A stretch of DNA of 64,000 bases from an uncultured Pelagibacteraceae bacterium (GCA_902522115.1 CABYUV010000003.1:33955-97954); one strand, 5' to 3'; counted from the first letter of the stretch, positions 55,530 through 64,000 are shown. Program-made: numbers and translations. Notes: generated from the sequence alone by a model not told the origin.

Positions 55530-56084
55530 GTGAATAAATCTTTTTTAAAATTTGTTACTGATTTTGGTCCTTTAGCAATATTTTTTTTCTATTATTACAA
55601 TAGTGGTAAAAATTTATCAACAGCAATACCTCCACTAATAGTTGCAACTTTAGTTGCATTAGCAGTGGTTTGGTTTTTTGAAAAAAAAATTCCTCCAATG
55701 CCTTTGGTAAGTGGAATTTTAATTACTTTTTTTGGTGGATTAACTATCTACTTTAATGATCCTATATTTATTTATGTAAAACCAACCATCATCAATATTA
55801 TGTTTGCTCTTGCATTATTTTTTGGGAAATATTTTACCAATGAACCTATTCTTAAAAAAATTATGGGTAAATCTATTCCTCTGACCGATATTGGATGGGA
55901 AATTCTTAACAAACGATGGATGTATTTTTTCTTTGGCCTTGCTTTATTAAATGAATTTATTTGGAGAACTCAAACAGAGGAATTTTGGGTAAATTTTAAA
56001 GTGTGGGGAATGCTTCCAATAACAATAATATTTACAGGGTTTCAAATACCGTTAATAAATAAACATAAGATTGATGCGCAGTAA
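55530..56084 (+). CDS. yciB: Inner membrane septation protein YciB (IspZ)
   Basis: This is a 184-residue integral membrane protein with about five helices and the family markers FVTDFGPLAIFFFYYY and WEILNKRWMYFFFGLALLNEFIWR. YciB/IspZ is linked to cell division and envelope upkeep. It starts with GTG at 55530; no better start lies downstream near the conserved beginning MNKSFLKFVTDFGP. It overlaps the next gene by 11 bases. Confidence 0.92.
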   Translation: MNKSFLKFVTDFGPLAIFFFYYYNSGKNLSTAIPPLIVATLVALAVVWFFEKKIPPMPLVSGILITFFGGLTIYFNDPIFIYVKPTIINIMFALALFFGKYFTNEPILKKIMGKSIPLTDIGWEILNKRWMYFFFGLALLNEFIWRTQTEEFWVNFKVWGMLPITIIFTGFQIPLINKHKIDAQ

Positions 56085-56418
56085 TTTAAAATTAGTAGTA
56101 AATAATCCTCATAATAAAATTGAAGAAAAACACTTTTATGAAAAAGATGAACTAAAAATTATATTAGACTTATATGCTAAGATGGTTTCTGAAGGATCTT
56201 GGAAAGATTATGGTTTAAATATTTCAAGTAAACAAGTGGGGTTTAGTGTTTTTAGAAATGCTACTGAAAACGCCCTATATAAAATTTGTAAAAATTTTAA
56301 GCCTAAAAATAAAAATCTTAAATATTTGATTACAGATACGAGTGGTAAAATACTTAAAAATTCTTACGATCTTAGAATTTTATTAAAAAATACCAATTGG
56401 AAGAAACTTCAAAAATAA
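56074..56418 (+). CDS. DUF2794 family protein
   Basis: This is a 114-residue cytoplasmic protein of a family found in alphaproteobacteria, with unknown function. Conserved parts are HFYEKDELKIILDLYAKMVSEG, WKDYGLNISSKQVGFSVFR and YLITDTSGKILKNSYDLRIL. It starts at the ATG at 56074, preferred over TTG at 56071, within the end of yciB. It ends two bases from the convergent BI-1 gene, with no terminator between. Confidence 0.85.
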   Translation: MRSNLKLVVNNPHNKIEEKHFYEKDELKIILDLYAKMVSEGSWKDYGLNISSKQVGFSVFRNATENALYKICKNFKPKNKNLKYLITDTSGKILKNSYDLRILLKNTNWKKLQK

Positions 56419-56420
56419 AT

Positions 56421-57182
56421 TTATCTTCTTTGACCAAATAATCTTAACAACATTATAAATAGATTGATAAAATCTAGATATAAAGTTAATGCGCCCATAA
56501 CAGCTTTTTTACCCATTAACTCACCTGAGTCGGAAGCAACATACATATTTTTGATTTTCTGAGTGTCATAAGCTGTTAAACCAACAAATATTAAAACACC
56601 TAAAATTGAAATCACAAAATACATCATAGAAGATTTCATAAAAATATTAACAATTGAAGCTATAATTATTCCAATTAAACCCATCATTAAAAAAGATCCA
56701 AACTTTGTAAGATCTCTTTTAGTTGTGTATCCATAAATACTCATCGCTCCAAATGTTGCAGAAGTAATGAAAAAAACTCTTGTTACACTCATTCCAGTAT
56801 AAACCAATAAAATTGAAGATAATGATAGACCCATCAAAGCTGCAAAAACCCAAAAAGTAGTTTGTGCCTTTGATGCACTCATTTTATTAATTCCAAAACT
56901 CATGTAAAAAACGATACCTAGAGGTGCTAACATTACAAGCCATTTAAGACCTGATAAATAAATTGCATTCCCCATCTGCGTTAGACCAACGATTGACCCT
57001 GCATCATTAGTAACAACAGACATTTTAAATGTTAATAGTGCCACTATTCCGGTTAGCAATATACCTGTTGCCATGTAGTTATAAACTTTTAGCATGTAGG
57101 CTCTTAAGCCTTCATCCATTACTGCAGCTGTTTGTTGTGCTGCTTTAGCTCTATTTAGTATTCCGTTTTTATCAAATTTCAT
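56421..57182 (-). CDS. Bax inhibitor-1 family membrane protein
   Basis: This 253-residue protein has seven membrane helices of the BI-1/YbhL/YccA type. The N-terminus MDEGLRAYMLKVYNYMATGI and the C-terminal AYDTQKIKNMYV with ALTLYLDFINLFIMLLRLFG are family signatures; the two Asp in these segments form the known pH-sensitive pair in the calcium-leak channel BsYetJ. In bacteria its role is not settled (membrane quality control or ion leak). It is transcribed divergently from the aldo/keto reductase. Confidence 0.9.
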   Translation of the reverse strand: MKFDKNGILNRAKAAQQTAAVMDEGLRAYMLKVYNYMATGILLTGIVALLTFKMSVVTNDAGSIVGLTQMGNAIYLSGLKWLVMLAPLGIVFYMSFGINKMSASKAQTTFWVFAALMGLSLSSILLVYTGMSVTRVFFITSATFGAMSIYGYTTKRDLTKFGSFLMMGLIGIIIASIVNIFMKSSMMYFVISILGVLIFVGLTAYDTQKIKNMYVASDSGELMGKKAVMGALTLYLDFINLFIMLLRLFGQRR

Positions 57183-57261
57183 AATGAGTAATATATATAT
57201 TCTTTTACTAATTATTCAAGATACCTTAAAAGATTAACAAAATTTTAACTTAATATTTCTA

Positions 57262-58296
57262 ATGAATTACAAAAATTTAGGTAATACCGATATTAAAGTG
57301 AGTACAATTTGTCTCGGTACTATGACGTGGGGAGAACAAAATACTGAGCTTGAAGCATTTGAACAAATGGATTTTGCTTTAGATCAAGGAGTAAACTTTT
57401 GGGACACTGCTGAATTATATGCAGTACCACCAAGAAAGGAAACCTATGGTGATACAGAAGAAATTATTGGAAACTGGTTTGAAAAAACAAAAAAAAGAGA
57501 CAAAGTCATTCTTGCAACAAAAGTTGCTGGTCCAGCAAGAGATTATTTAAGAAGTGGAGAAAATAGTTTTGCAGGTCCAAACTTAGAATCTGCTTTAAAT
57601 GACAGTCTTAAAAGACTTAAAACTGATTATATAGATTTATATCAACTTCATTGGCCAGAGAGAAATGTAAATAATTTTGGAAGACTTGGTTATGTTCATA
57701 AGGAAAATGAATGGAATAAATTTGAAGATGTTCTTGCAGAGTTAAATAAATATATTGATCAGGGAAAAATAAGATACGTTGGTTTATCAAATGAGACCCC
57801 TTGGGGAGTTTTAAATTATCTTCAGTTATCCAAAGATAAAAAGTTGCCAAGAATGATGTCAATCCAAAATCCTTATAGCTTATTAAATAGATCTTACGAA
57901 GTTGGACTAGCTGAGGTTTCTATAAGAGAAAACATCGGCTGCTTAGCTTACTCACCATTAGCAAGTGGATATTTAAGTGGAAAGTATAGAAACAAGAATT
58001 TCCCCAAAGGATCGAGAATGGAGAGAGATTTCGATTTCTGGACAAGGTATAGAAAGCCAAATACTGAGGATGCCGTTGAACATTATTATAAAATTAGTGA
58101 AAAGTTTGATCTAGATATGAGTCAGATGGCGATAAAATTTTGTGAAATCCAAGACTTTATGACTAGTGTAATAATTGGGGCAACTACAATGGAGCAGTTG
58201 AAAACAAATATAGAAAGTGTAAATGTAAACTTATCTGATGATGTCATTAAAGAAATTAACTACGTACAAACAATTTATCCAAATCCATGTCCATAA
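57262..58296 (+). CDS. Aldo/keto reductase (Tas-like)
   Basis: This 344-residue NADP(H)-dependent TIM-barrel oxidoreductase has the catalytic tetrad Asp48 and Tyr53 (FWDTAELYA), Lys87 (LATKVAG) and His130 (YQLHWPER). It is close to E. coli Tas in length and in the YAVPPRKETYGDTEEIIG loop. It probably reduces aldehydes; the substrate is not known. Its stop overlaps the next gene by 10 bases. Confidence 0.9.
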   Translation: MNYKNLGNTDIKVSTICLGTMTWGEQNTELEAFEQMDFALDQGVNFWDTAELYAVPPRKETYGDTEEIIGNWFEKTKKRDKVILATKVAGPARDYLRSGENSFAGPNLESALNDSLKRLKTDYIDLYQLHWPERNVNNFGRLGYVHKENEWNKFEDVLAELNKYIDQGKIRYVGLSNETPWGVLNYLQLSKDKKLPRMMSIQNPYSLLNRSYEVGLAEVSIRENIGCLAYSPLASGYLSGKYRNKNFPKGSRMERDFDFWTRYRKPNTEDAVEHYYKISEKFDLDMSQMAIKFCEIQDFMTSVIIGATTMEQLKTNIESVNVNLSDDVIKEINYVQTIYPNPCP

Positions 58297-58799
58297 TTAA
58301 AAAAATTACAATATTGTTAGGAATATTTTTTATAAGTGGTGTTGCTCAAGTTTCAGCTCAGGAAATTAAAAAAATTGGTAAATATAAAGATTGGGAGGCA
58401 ATGGTCGTTATGGATGCTGACGGTAAAGTATGCTTTGCACAATCTTTACCTATTTTGCAAGCACCAAAAACAAATAAAAGAGATGCAAAGTTATTTGTAG
58501 CTTTCAGACCAAATGACAATATCAAAAATGAAGTGAGCGTTACTCCAGGATACGAATTTAACAAAAATAATTCAGTAACCGCTGCTTCAGGAAAAAATAA
58601 GTTTAAGTTTGATATTAAAGAGCAGGGTTTTGCATGGATTGCTGACAATAAAATTGAATTAAAAATGATTAAACAAATGAGAAAGGGATCAAGAATTATG
58701 ATTACCGGATACAATCAACAAGGTTCTCAAACAATTGATCATTACTCATTGCTAGGATTTACAAAAGCTTATAACGCTTCAAGAAAAGCTTGTAGTTAA
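58287..58799 (+). CDS. IalB family periplasmic protein
   Basis: This 170-residue secreted protein has a signal peptide (cleavage after QVSAQ, near 24). The pattern YKDWEAMVVMDADGKVCFAQS, the internal FAWIADN, and the end HYSLLGFTKAYNASRKAC match the invasion-associated locus B family, widespread in alphaproteobacteria far beyond pathogens. Two cysteines (positions 49 and 169) may bridge. Function in free-living bacteria is unknown. It overlaps the aldo/keto reductase end and is 4 bases from argG. Confidence 0.85.
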   Translation: MSIIKKITILLGIFFISGVAQVSAQEIKKIGKYKDWEAMVVMDADGKVCFAQSLPILQAPKTNKRDAKLFVAFRPNDNIKNEVSVTPGYEFNKNNSVTAASGKNKFKFDIKEQGFAWIADNKIELKMIKQMRKGSRIMITGYNQQGSQTIDHYSLLGFTKAYNASRKACS

Positions 58800-58803
58800 T
58801 TCA

Positions 58804-59991
58804 ATGAAATTAAAAAAGAAAATTGTTCTAGCTTATTCTGGAGGGCTCGATACTTCTATAATTTTAAAATGGCTTCAAGAAAATTATGATGCAGAAATAA
58901 TTTGTTATACAGCAGATGTGGGCCAAGAAATTGATAGAAAAAAAATTATAACTAATGCAAGAAAATTTGGTGTTAAAAATATAATTATTAAAGATTTAAA
59001 AGATATTTTTGTTAAAGACTACGTTTACCCTATGATAAGAGGACATGCGATCTATGAGGGTTTTTATTTATTAGGGACTTCGATAGCAAGACCTCTTATT
59101 GCAAAAGATCAAATTAGAGTAGCTAAAAAATTTAAGGCTTATGCAGTTTCACATGGAGCAACTGGTAAAGGCAATGACCAAGTTAGATTTGAATTAGGCT
59201 ATCATTATTTTGGTCCTAAACTTAAAATTATAGCTCCGTGGAGAATTTGGAAACTAAAATCTAGAACAAACTTGATTAATTATGCAAAAAAACATGGCAT
59301 AACTATACCGAAAGATAAAAAAGGTGCACCTCCTTTTTCAGTGGATGATAATTTATTTCACACATCAACTGAAGGTAAAGTTTTAGAAAGTCCAAAAAAT
59401 TCTGCACCAGAATTTATATTTCAGCGAACAGTTTCTCCAGAAAAGGCACCTAACAAACCATCTTTTGTTACTATCAATTTTAAAAATGGTGATCCTTTTG
59501 GAATTAATGGAAAAAAATTATCACCAGCTAAATTATTAACAAAGCTAAATGGCATAGCAGGAAAAAATGGAATTGGAAGAGTCGATTTAGTAGAAAATAG
59601 ATTTTTAGGAATAAAATCTAGAGGGGTATACGAAACACCTGGTGGAACTCTGTTGATCAATGCCCATAGAGCAATTGAATCCGTTACTTTAGATAAAGAA
59701 ACTATGCATAAAAAAGATCAAATAATGTCTAGATATGCTGAGTTAATTTACAATGGTTATTGGTATTCAAAAGAAAGATTTAAACTTCAAAAAATTGTTG
59801 ATTTAAAAAGAAGTAAAGTTAATGGCTCTGTGAAACTTAAATTATATAAAGGTAATATCTCAATTCAATCAAGGGTTACTAACAGTAATGCTTACTCAAT
59901 GAAGAAAGTCTCATTTGAGGAAAATAAATCGTTTAATAAATCTAACGTTGAAAGATTTATCAATTTTCACAAAAAAAAGCTTCGTTCTTAG
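58804..59991 (+). CDS. argG: Argininosuccinate synthase
   Basis: ArgG joins citrulline and aspartate with ATP, the penultimate step of arginine synthesis. The 395-residue chain has the P-loop AYSGGLDTS at 10-18, the citrulline and aspartate site SHGATGKGNDQVRFE and the ending segment EKYxGYWYSKER-like NGYWYSKERF. Length is the family norm of about 400. argH is not beside it in this window. Confidence 0.96.
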   Translation: MKLKKKIVLAYSGGLDTSIILKWLQENYDAEIICYTADVGQEIDRKKIITNARKFGVKNIIIKDLKDIFVKDYVYPMIRGHAIYEGFYLLGTSIARPLIAKDQIRVAKKFKAYAVSHGATGKGNDQVRFELGYHYFGPKLKIIAPWRIWKLKSRTNLINYAKKHGITIPKDKKGAPPFSVDDNLFHTSTEGKVLESPKNSAPEFIFQRTVSPEKAPNKPSFVTINFKNGDPFGINGKKLSPAKLLTKLNGIAGKNGIGRVDLVENRFLGIKSRGVYETPGGTLLINAHRAIESVTLDKETMHKKDQIMSRYAELIYNGYWYSKERFKLQKIVDLKRSKVNGSVKLKLYKGNISIQSRVTNSNAYSMKKVSFEENKSFNKSNVERFINFHKKKLRS

Positions 59992-60048
59992 GCACGTTTA
60001 GGACAAATTAACATTTGTTAAAATTGATAAAAATTATATCCTTCGAAA

Positions 60049-60507
60049 ATGGAATCAATAAAGAATTGGATGAAAGACGCAGCAAATATTTTATTTGATG
60101 ATAGTAAAAATGATCTGCGTGCACTTCCAAAAACAGTTAGGTTGCAAATTTTATTAGTTCTGAGTTTTATTTGGACAACAGTTTTTAGTTTGTATGTTTT
60201 TTCTTATACAACTTTCGCGTTTGGTTGGGCGGGACTTTTTTTAGCTCATATAGGTTTGATATTTGCTGTTTATACAACTTTCAAACAATTTCATAGAGCA
60301 GAAGAAAAATCTGCAAGTGTATTTAGAACAAAAAATTTTGATCCATTTAAAATAATGGTCATCGTATTTGTGATTGTATTTATATTTGTATTCTCAAAAG
60401 GAATTGAAGTTTTAACAAGTCCTAATCCAAACTCTTATTCAATTCCTTATGATGGGCCCTCTAAATCTGTATTTGAAAAATGGCTCCCATTTAGTAAAGG
60501 CAAATAA
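60049..60507 (+). CDS. Three-helix membrane protein, unknown family
   Basis: I do not recognise the family. The 152-residue protein has hydrophobic segments at about 33-53, 56-77 and 100-118, with a cytoplasm-like charged N-terminus (SIKNWMKDAANILFDDSKND) and a probably periplasmic tail (PNPNSYSIPYDGPSKSVFEK). It overlaps the PsiE-type gene by one base, so the two form a pair and may act together at the membrane. Preceded by a 57-base spacer after argG. Confidence 0.8.
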   Translation: MESIKNWMKDAANILFDDSKNDLRALPKTVRLQILLVLSFIWTTVFSLYVFSYTTFAFGWAGLFLAHIGLIFAVYTTFKQFHRAEEKSASVFRTKNFDPFKIMVIVFVIVFIFVFSKGIEVLTSPNPNSYSIPYDGPSKSVFEKWLPFSKGK

Positions 60508-60887
60508 TGGACAAGATAGCAAAAAACTTACAGTTAGCATTAATGGTTATTATCTTAATCAGTACTGTTATTGCAGTTGGGATTGAAATGAAAAACATGT
60601 ACTTAAATCAATCTGTTACATTAGCAGATTTGCTTTTAATGTTTCTTTATTTGGAGGTACTAGCAATGGTTAGGGTTTTTTGGAACCAACAATCTATTAG
60701 TATTACCCTACCACTTCTTATTGCAATTACCGCCCTTGCACGATTTATTATTTTACAAGGTAAAGAAATGGATCCTACTGCACTTGTTTATGAAGCAGTA
60801 GCTATTTTGTTGATTGCTGGAGCCATTGTTGTTTTAAGATTAAGACATAGTGACAAATTAGGTCTTAAGAAAAAAAAATCAAAATAA
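60507..60887 (+). CDS. PsiE-like membrane protein
   Basis: This 126-residue protein has four membrane helices and the PsiE-family pattern: DLLLMFLYLEVLAMVRVFW and ITLPLLIAITALARFIIL, ending in a basic tail. PsiE is phosphate-starvation inducible in E. coli; function is unknown. The start shares a base with the stop of the upstream small membrane protein. No Pho box was looked for beyond the absence of an obvious spacer. Confidence 0.82.
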   Translation: MDKIAKNLQLALMVIILISTVIAVGIEMKNMYLNQSVTLADLLLMFLYLEVLAMVRVFWNQQSISITLPLLIAITALARFIILQGKEMDPTALVYEAVAILLIAGAIVVLRLRHSDKLGLKKKKSK

Positions 60888-60893
60888 TTTTAA

Positions 60894-62033
60894 ATGATAT
60901 TTGAAGCTTCAAGGGCTATGGCCTTAAATCAATTAAATAATTTTGTTGAGAATAATCTTGGAGAATATTCAAAATTAAGAAATTTTGATTTTGGACCTGA
61001 AAAAAGATCTAATATATCTTGCTTATCACCATATATAACTCATGGAATAATCAATGAGCGAGAAGTCATTCAGAAAGCACTAAGTAAATTTTCTTTTTCA
61101 AAAAACGAAAAGTTTATTCAAGAAGTTCTATGGAGAACTTACTGGAAAGGTTGGTTAGAACTAAGACCGAATGTTTGGGCTGATTATCTTGTCGAATTAA
61201 ATCAAATCAAGAATGAATTTAGAGATAATAAAAATTATATTGCAGCAATCGAGGGAAAAACAAAAATAGATTGCTTTAATGAATGGGTGGTAGAGCTTAA
61301 AAAAAAAAATTATTTACATAATCACACAAGAATGTGGTTTGCTAGTATTTGGATTTTTACTCTAGAATTACCTTGGCAATTGGGTGCAGAATTTTTTATG
61401 CAACATCTTTTTGATGGAGATGCAGCATCAAATACTCTTGGGTGGCGATGGGTTGCGGGTGTTCAAACTCAAGGAAAACATTACCTTGCAAGTGAATGGA
61501 ATATTAAAAAATTCACTAACAATAGATTTCAAAATATAAAATTAAATGAAAATGCTCCTCCAAAAGTATCTGAAAAATCTTATCAAATAATTAAACAGGA
61601 TTTCAATAACCCACAAAAGATTGAGAATAAGAATCTTTTAATTTTTGAAAATAATCTCTCGTTTGAAATCACTGACTTTAAGGAAAACAACTTTAAGAAA
61701 ATTTACTTAGTTTCAAATAAAAATGAAAATAGAACAATAAAACTCAGTGAAAAGCTAGTGAAATTTAAATCCCATTTAATAGAAGACCAAGAACAAAGAT
61801 TAAAAAATCAATCTATTGATTGTCAAATTATAGATATAAGTGAATTAACAAATATTGAAAATTATTACGGTTTGTATCCAACAGTAGGTGAAAATTTAGA
61901 TTTTTTAAATTCGAATAATTTAAAGATAGATTTTTTATATAGAAATCTTGATCAATTGGCTTGGCAATACTGTAATAAAGGTTTTTTTAATTTTAAAAAT
62001 TATATTCCCAAAATAGTTTCAAGCTTTAATTAA
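60894..62033 (+). CDS. Photolyase/cryptochrome-like FAD protein with no N-terminal antenna domain
   Basis: This 379-residue protein starts directly with the photolyase FAD-binding helical domain: SCLSPYITHG at 42-51, FIQEVLWRTYWKG (74-86), HNHTRMWFA at 142-150 and DGDAASNTLGWRWVAGVQT (174-192), the FAD cleft motif. The usual N-terminal alpha/beta domain (about 130 residues) is missing. Instead, residues about 200-379 form a C-terminal part with alternating strands and helices (NLLIFENNLSF, KIYLVSNKN) and the end WQYCNKGFFNFKNYIPKI. This may be a moved or diverged antenna domain. Cofactors other than FAD cannot be told. Confidence 0.85.
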   Translation: MIFEASRAMALNQLNNFVENNLGEYSKLRNFDFGPEKRSNISCLSPYITHGIINEREVIQKALSKFSFSKNEKFIQEVLWRTYWKGWLELRPNVWADYLVELNQIKNEFRDNKNYIAAIEGKTKIDCFNEWVVELKKKNYLHNHTRMWFASIWIFTLELPWQLGAEFFMQHLFDGDAASNTLGWRWVAGVQTQGKHYLASEWNIKKFTNNRFQNIKLNENAPPKVSEKSYQIIKQDFNNPQKIENKNLLIFENNLSFEITDFKENNFKKIYLVSNKNENRTIKLSEKLVKFKSHLIEDQEQRLKNQSIDCQIIDISELTNIENYYGLYPTVGENLDFLNSNNLKIDFLYRNLDQLAWQYCNKGFFNFKNYIPKIVSSFN

Positions 62034-62251
62034 AACCAACGAACCATCCCAATAATTCCAGCGGTTGCGTAAAAAAATTGTAGAAATAAAATTCCTTTAT
62101 GACCACCTCTATAGGCCCAAATTCCAATTAAAATGGCTGACAATAATAGAAGACAAAAACCGAAAAATTCTATGCCTATATTTAAAGCGACAAACAAAGA
62201 ATATAATATTGCAGTTATAACCCCTGCCCATTCAAAGATTTTATTATTCAT
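62030..62251 (-). CDS. Small two- or three-helix membrane protein
   Basis: This 73-residue membrane protein has the pattern FEWAGVITAILYSLFVALNIG, FGFCLLLLSAILIGIWAYRGGHKG and FLQFFYATAGIIGMVRWF. It resembles short conserved proteins of marine bacteria, but I cannot name the family. It overlaps the amidotransferase gene by four bases and its stop overlaps the stop of the convergent photolyase-like gene by four bases. Confidence 0.7.
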   Translation of the reverse strand: MNNKIFEWAGVITAILYSLFVALNIGIEFFGFCLLLLSAILIGIWAYRGGHKGILFLQFFYATAGIIGMVRWF

Positions 62252-62967
62252 AAAAGTTTTTTAAAATTATTATAAAGGATTGTAGAGTAGTTATTCATAT
62301 CTTTCATGTTATCTTTTGCAGATTGATCAAACTTTTCTAACGCACCATTACCAAGCTGATCTTCCAAAGCTTTTTTATACTCCGGGACACATCCCCATTC
62401 ATTAACAGTAGAATCTTTTATTTCTATATGAAATTGAATTCCATAAGCATGATTTTGATATTTAAAAATTTGATACTTTGTGATTGGAGAAGAGGCTAAT
62501 AAAGTTATATCTTTATTGTTTTCAATACCCTGAACCTCATAAGAATGCCATTGTAAACTTTTCATAGTATTAGGAAATTTTGAAAATAATTTATCTTCAT
62601 CTTTTTCATTAGAGAAATTAATATCCATAATCCCTATTTCTGCTGGTTTAGATTTAACCACTTTTCCTCCCACTACTTCTCCTAAAAGCTGACAACCTAA
62701 ACAAAAACCTAAATAAGGTTTTTTTAGATTAACAACAAATTCTTTAATTGCTTTCTTTTCTTCTATTAACCAAGGATATTCTTGTTCCATATAGGTATCC
62801 ATTGGACCTCCCATACAAAACATTCCATCAAATTTACTTAAATCATCTGGTATTTTTTCACCTTCATCTAACTCAATGGTAGTTAAATTTAATCCATCAG
62901 CTAACATTAAATCTTTAATGTAACCTGGATCTTCTATTTTGATATGTTGTAATACTATTATGTTCAC
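62248..62967 (-). CDS. Class I glutamine amidotransferase, GMP synthase-like
   Basis: This 239-residue cytoplasmic protein has the class I amidotransferase triad: Cys89 in GFCLGCQLLG, His180 and Glu182 in YGIQFHIEI. The CMGGPMDTYMEQEYPWL stretch marks the standalone GMP synthase-like group, proteins without a synthase domain. Some members hydrolyse gamma-glutamyl compounds; the substrate here is unknown. It is 5 bases from the DUF2256 gene and overlaps the small membrane gene downstream. Confidence 0.85.
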   Translation of the reverse strand: MNIIVLQHIKIEDPGYIKDLMLADGLNLTTIELDEGEKIPDDLSKFDGMFCMGGPMDTYMEQEYPWLIEEKKAIKEFVVNLKKPYLGFCLGCQLLGEVVGGKVVKSKPAEIGIMDINFSNEKDEDKLFSKFPNTMKSLQWHSYEVQGIENNKDITLLASSPITKYQIFKYQNHAYGIQFHIEIKDSTVNEWGCVPEYKKALEDQLGNGALEKFDQSAKDNMKDMNNYSTILYNNFKKLL

Positions 62968-62972
62968 TAAGA

Positions 62973-63101
62973 TTAGCTTAGCTTAGAACACTTTTTGGAA
63001 CAATATTTTACTCTATCCCAATTCAACTTCCATTTTTTTCGCCAAGTAAATGGTCTTCTGCAAACTGGACAAATTTTTGTTGGTAAATTTTCTTTTTTCA
63101 T
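62973..63101 (-). CDS. DUF2256 small zinc-binding protein
   Basis: This 42-residue protein has an ATG that overlaps the stop of the upstream photolyase-related gene (TGATG). Four cysteines in CPVC and YCSKKC form a likely zinc site, and [19 protein letters not shown] is the DUF2256 pattern. I recall the family often lying beside photolyase/cryptochrome genes, as here. Function is not known. It is too short for many gene callers. Confidence 0.85.
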   Translation of the reverse strand: MKKENLPTKICPVCRRPFTWRKKWKLNWDRVKYCSKKCSKLS

Positions 63102-64000
63102 CAAATTGTATTTAATTTAATAAATTTATCAGCTTCAGATAAAATTAATTTTTTTCTATCAGATTTCATTTTGTCAAATATCCTCACCATCATCGATAAA
63201 CGAGGATTTTTTAAAAAAAATTTTCTATTTCGATCTATGAATCTCCAGTAAAGACCATCCATGGTGTTACACCAATCACCTTTCTTAAAGTCCATCATTT
63301 TCATAAAATATGCAGATCCACAAATGTAAGGTTTGGTTGCAAAAATTCCTCCATCACTAAATAATCCCATCCCATATACATTTGGAACCATTACCCAATC
63401 TGAGGAGTCTACAAACATCTCCATGAACCATTTGTAAACAATTGTTGGCTTGATTTCACAAAGGTTCATAATATTTGATAAGATCATTAACCTTTCAATA
63501 TGATGTGACCAACCATGATTAACGGCATTTTTAATTGCATAATCCAAAGGTGGAAGACCAGTGGTTCCATCGTACCAAGAATTTTTCATTTTTCTATTTT
63601 GTTTGAAAAAATTTCCAGTTTCCATTTCTTGAGAGTATGACTGATAAATTCCTCGCATAAATTCTCGCCAACCAATCACTTGACGAATGTAACCCTCTAA
63701 AGAATTCATTCTAATTTTATTTTTCTTGTGAAAGTCTAAAACTTTTTGGACGACAAATTCAGGGGTTATTAAACCTAAATTTATGTAAGGACTTAATGCA
63801 CTATGGAACAGGATATTATCTTTTTGATCAACTGCATCCTCATAATCACCAAATAAGTTTGATTTTTCTTTTATAAAAAAATTTAAAAGTTTAACTACAT
63901 CTTCGTATTCTGTTGCAAACCAAAAATTATTTATACTCCCTGGGTGATTTTTAAATTCCTTTTCAATAATAGGCTTTAATTTTTTTGTGTGAGCGGTTTC
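63101..64000 (-). CDS. Photolyase-related protein (FeS-BCP/PhrB-like), 5' end cut by window edge
   Basis: The frame runs from the right edge to a stop at 63101, giving 299 visible residues, with no start seen; the ATG at 63709 is internal. [55 protein letters not shown] and [19 protein letters not shown] are marks of the prokaryotic 6-4 photolyase (PhrB/FeS-BCP) group. In that group I recall four cysteines binding 4Fe-4S, with a CxxC pair before a CPF-LYW segment. Here the stretch reads [19 protein letters not shown] and lacks the CxxC, so the cluster is probably lost. The neighbour DUF2256 gene overlaps its stop. Confidence 0.88.
   Translation of the reverse strand, partial: ETAHTKKLKPIIEKEFKNHPGSINNFWFATEYEDVVKLLNFFIKEKSNLFGDYEDAVDQKDNILFHSALSPYINLGLITPEFVVQKVLDFHKKNKIRMNSLEGYIRQVIGWREFMRGIYQSYSQEMETGNFFKQNRKMKNSWYDGTTGLPPLDYAIKNAVNHGWSHHIERLMILSNIMNLCEIKPTIVYKWFMEMFVDSSDWVMVPNVYGMGLFSDGGIFATKPYICGSAYFMKMMDFKKGDWCNTMDGLYWRFIDRNRKFFLKNPRLSMMVRIFDKMKSDRKKLILSEADKFIKLNTI

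Noticed and set aside
1..64000. tRNA, rRNA, insertion sequences, prophage or plasmid genes
   Set aside because: Reading the few spacers on both strands I saw no cloverleaf, no transposase, integrase or phage gene, and no flanking repeats typical of mobile DNA.

Overview
The window is very AT-rich, gene-dense DNA with almost no spacer. It reads as a chromosomal segment of a marine alphaproteobacterium of the SAR11 clade (Candidatus Pelagibacter or a close relative). The grounds are the proteins themselves: a DmdA-type DMSP demethylase next to dmdB and dmdC, an alphaproteobacterial sdh-mdh-suc-lpd block, DUF2794, an IalB-family protein, two TRAP transporters with twin-arginine binding proteins, and a highly streamlined layout. 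I found no rRNA, tRNA, CRISPR, IS element, prophage or plasmid feature.

Positions 1-28541 form one long minus-strand block. In transcription order it runs ffh, rpsP, trmD, rplS (SRP and ribosome), leuC, leuD, leuB (leucine), dmdC, dmdB, an alpha/beta hydrolase, dmdA (DMSP use), asd, sdhCDAB, mmsA, mdh, sucC, sucD, sucA, sucB, lpdA (the TCA segment from 2-oxoglutarate to oxaloacetate), priA, and the first part of atpH, which runs off the left edge. Genes abut or overlap, so most are probably co-transcribed in sections. A structured leader RNA precedes ffh. From a divergent start, dapF and ftsY run on the plus strand to 30443.

Positions 30436-50297 are a minus-strand organic-acid region. It has two TRAP transporter operons. 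The first has a large permease carrying a 330-residue coiled-coil tail and is followed by an MFS transporter and a membrane-anchored hydrolase. The second is followed by an amidase and a small membrane protein. Next come the 2-hydroxyacid genes: a glyoxylate/hydroxypyruvate-type reductase, glycolate oxidase glcDEF, an aminotransferase and an FMN-dependent lactate dehydrogenase-like enzyme. In both TRAP operons a terminator-like hairpin sits just after the binding-protein gene, which should give more binding protein than permease.

Positions 50310-54944 hold a PagL-like outer-membrane protein and the cytochrome c maturation genes ccmCDEFGH, without ccmA or ccmB. A structured intergenic RNA with an anti-Shine-Dalgarno-like loop lies between ccmC and hspQ.

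Positions 55123-64000 are a mixed region with both strands used: hspQ, yciB, a DUF2794 gene, a Bax-inhibitor-1 family gene, an aldo/keto reductase, an IalB-family gene, argG, two small membrane proteins, then a light/DNA-repair neighbourhood. That neighbourhood holds an unusual photolyase-like FAD protein, a small membrane protein, a class I amidotransferase, a 42-residue DUF2256 zinc-binding protein, and a photolyase-related gene cut by the right edge.

Points most worth a second look: the ffh leader, the intergenic RNA at 54975-55085, the TRAP hairpins and shared leader, the coiled-coil tail on the TRAP permease, an SdhD with no histidine, the apparently altered photolyases, and the repeat-built tails on ribosomal proteins S16 and L19.
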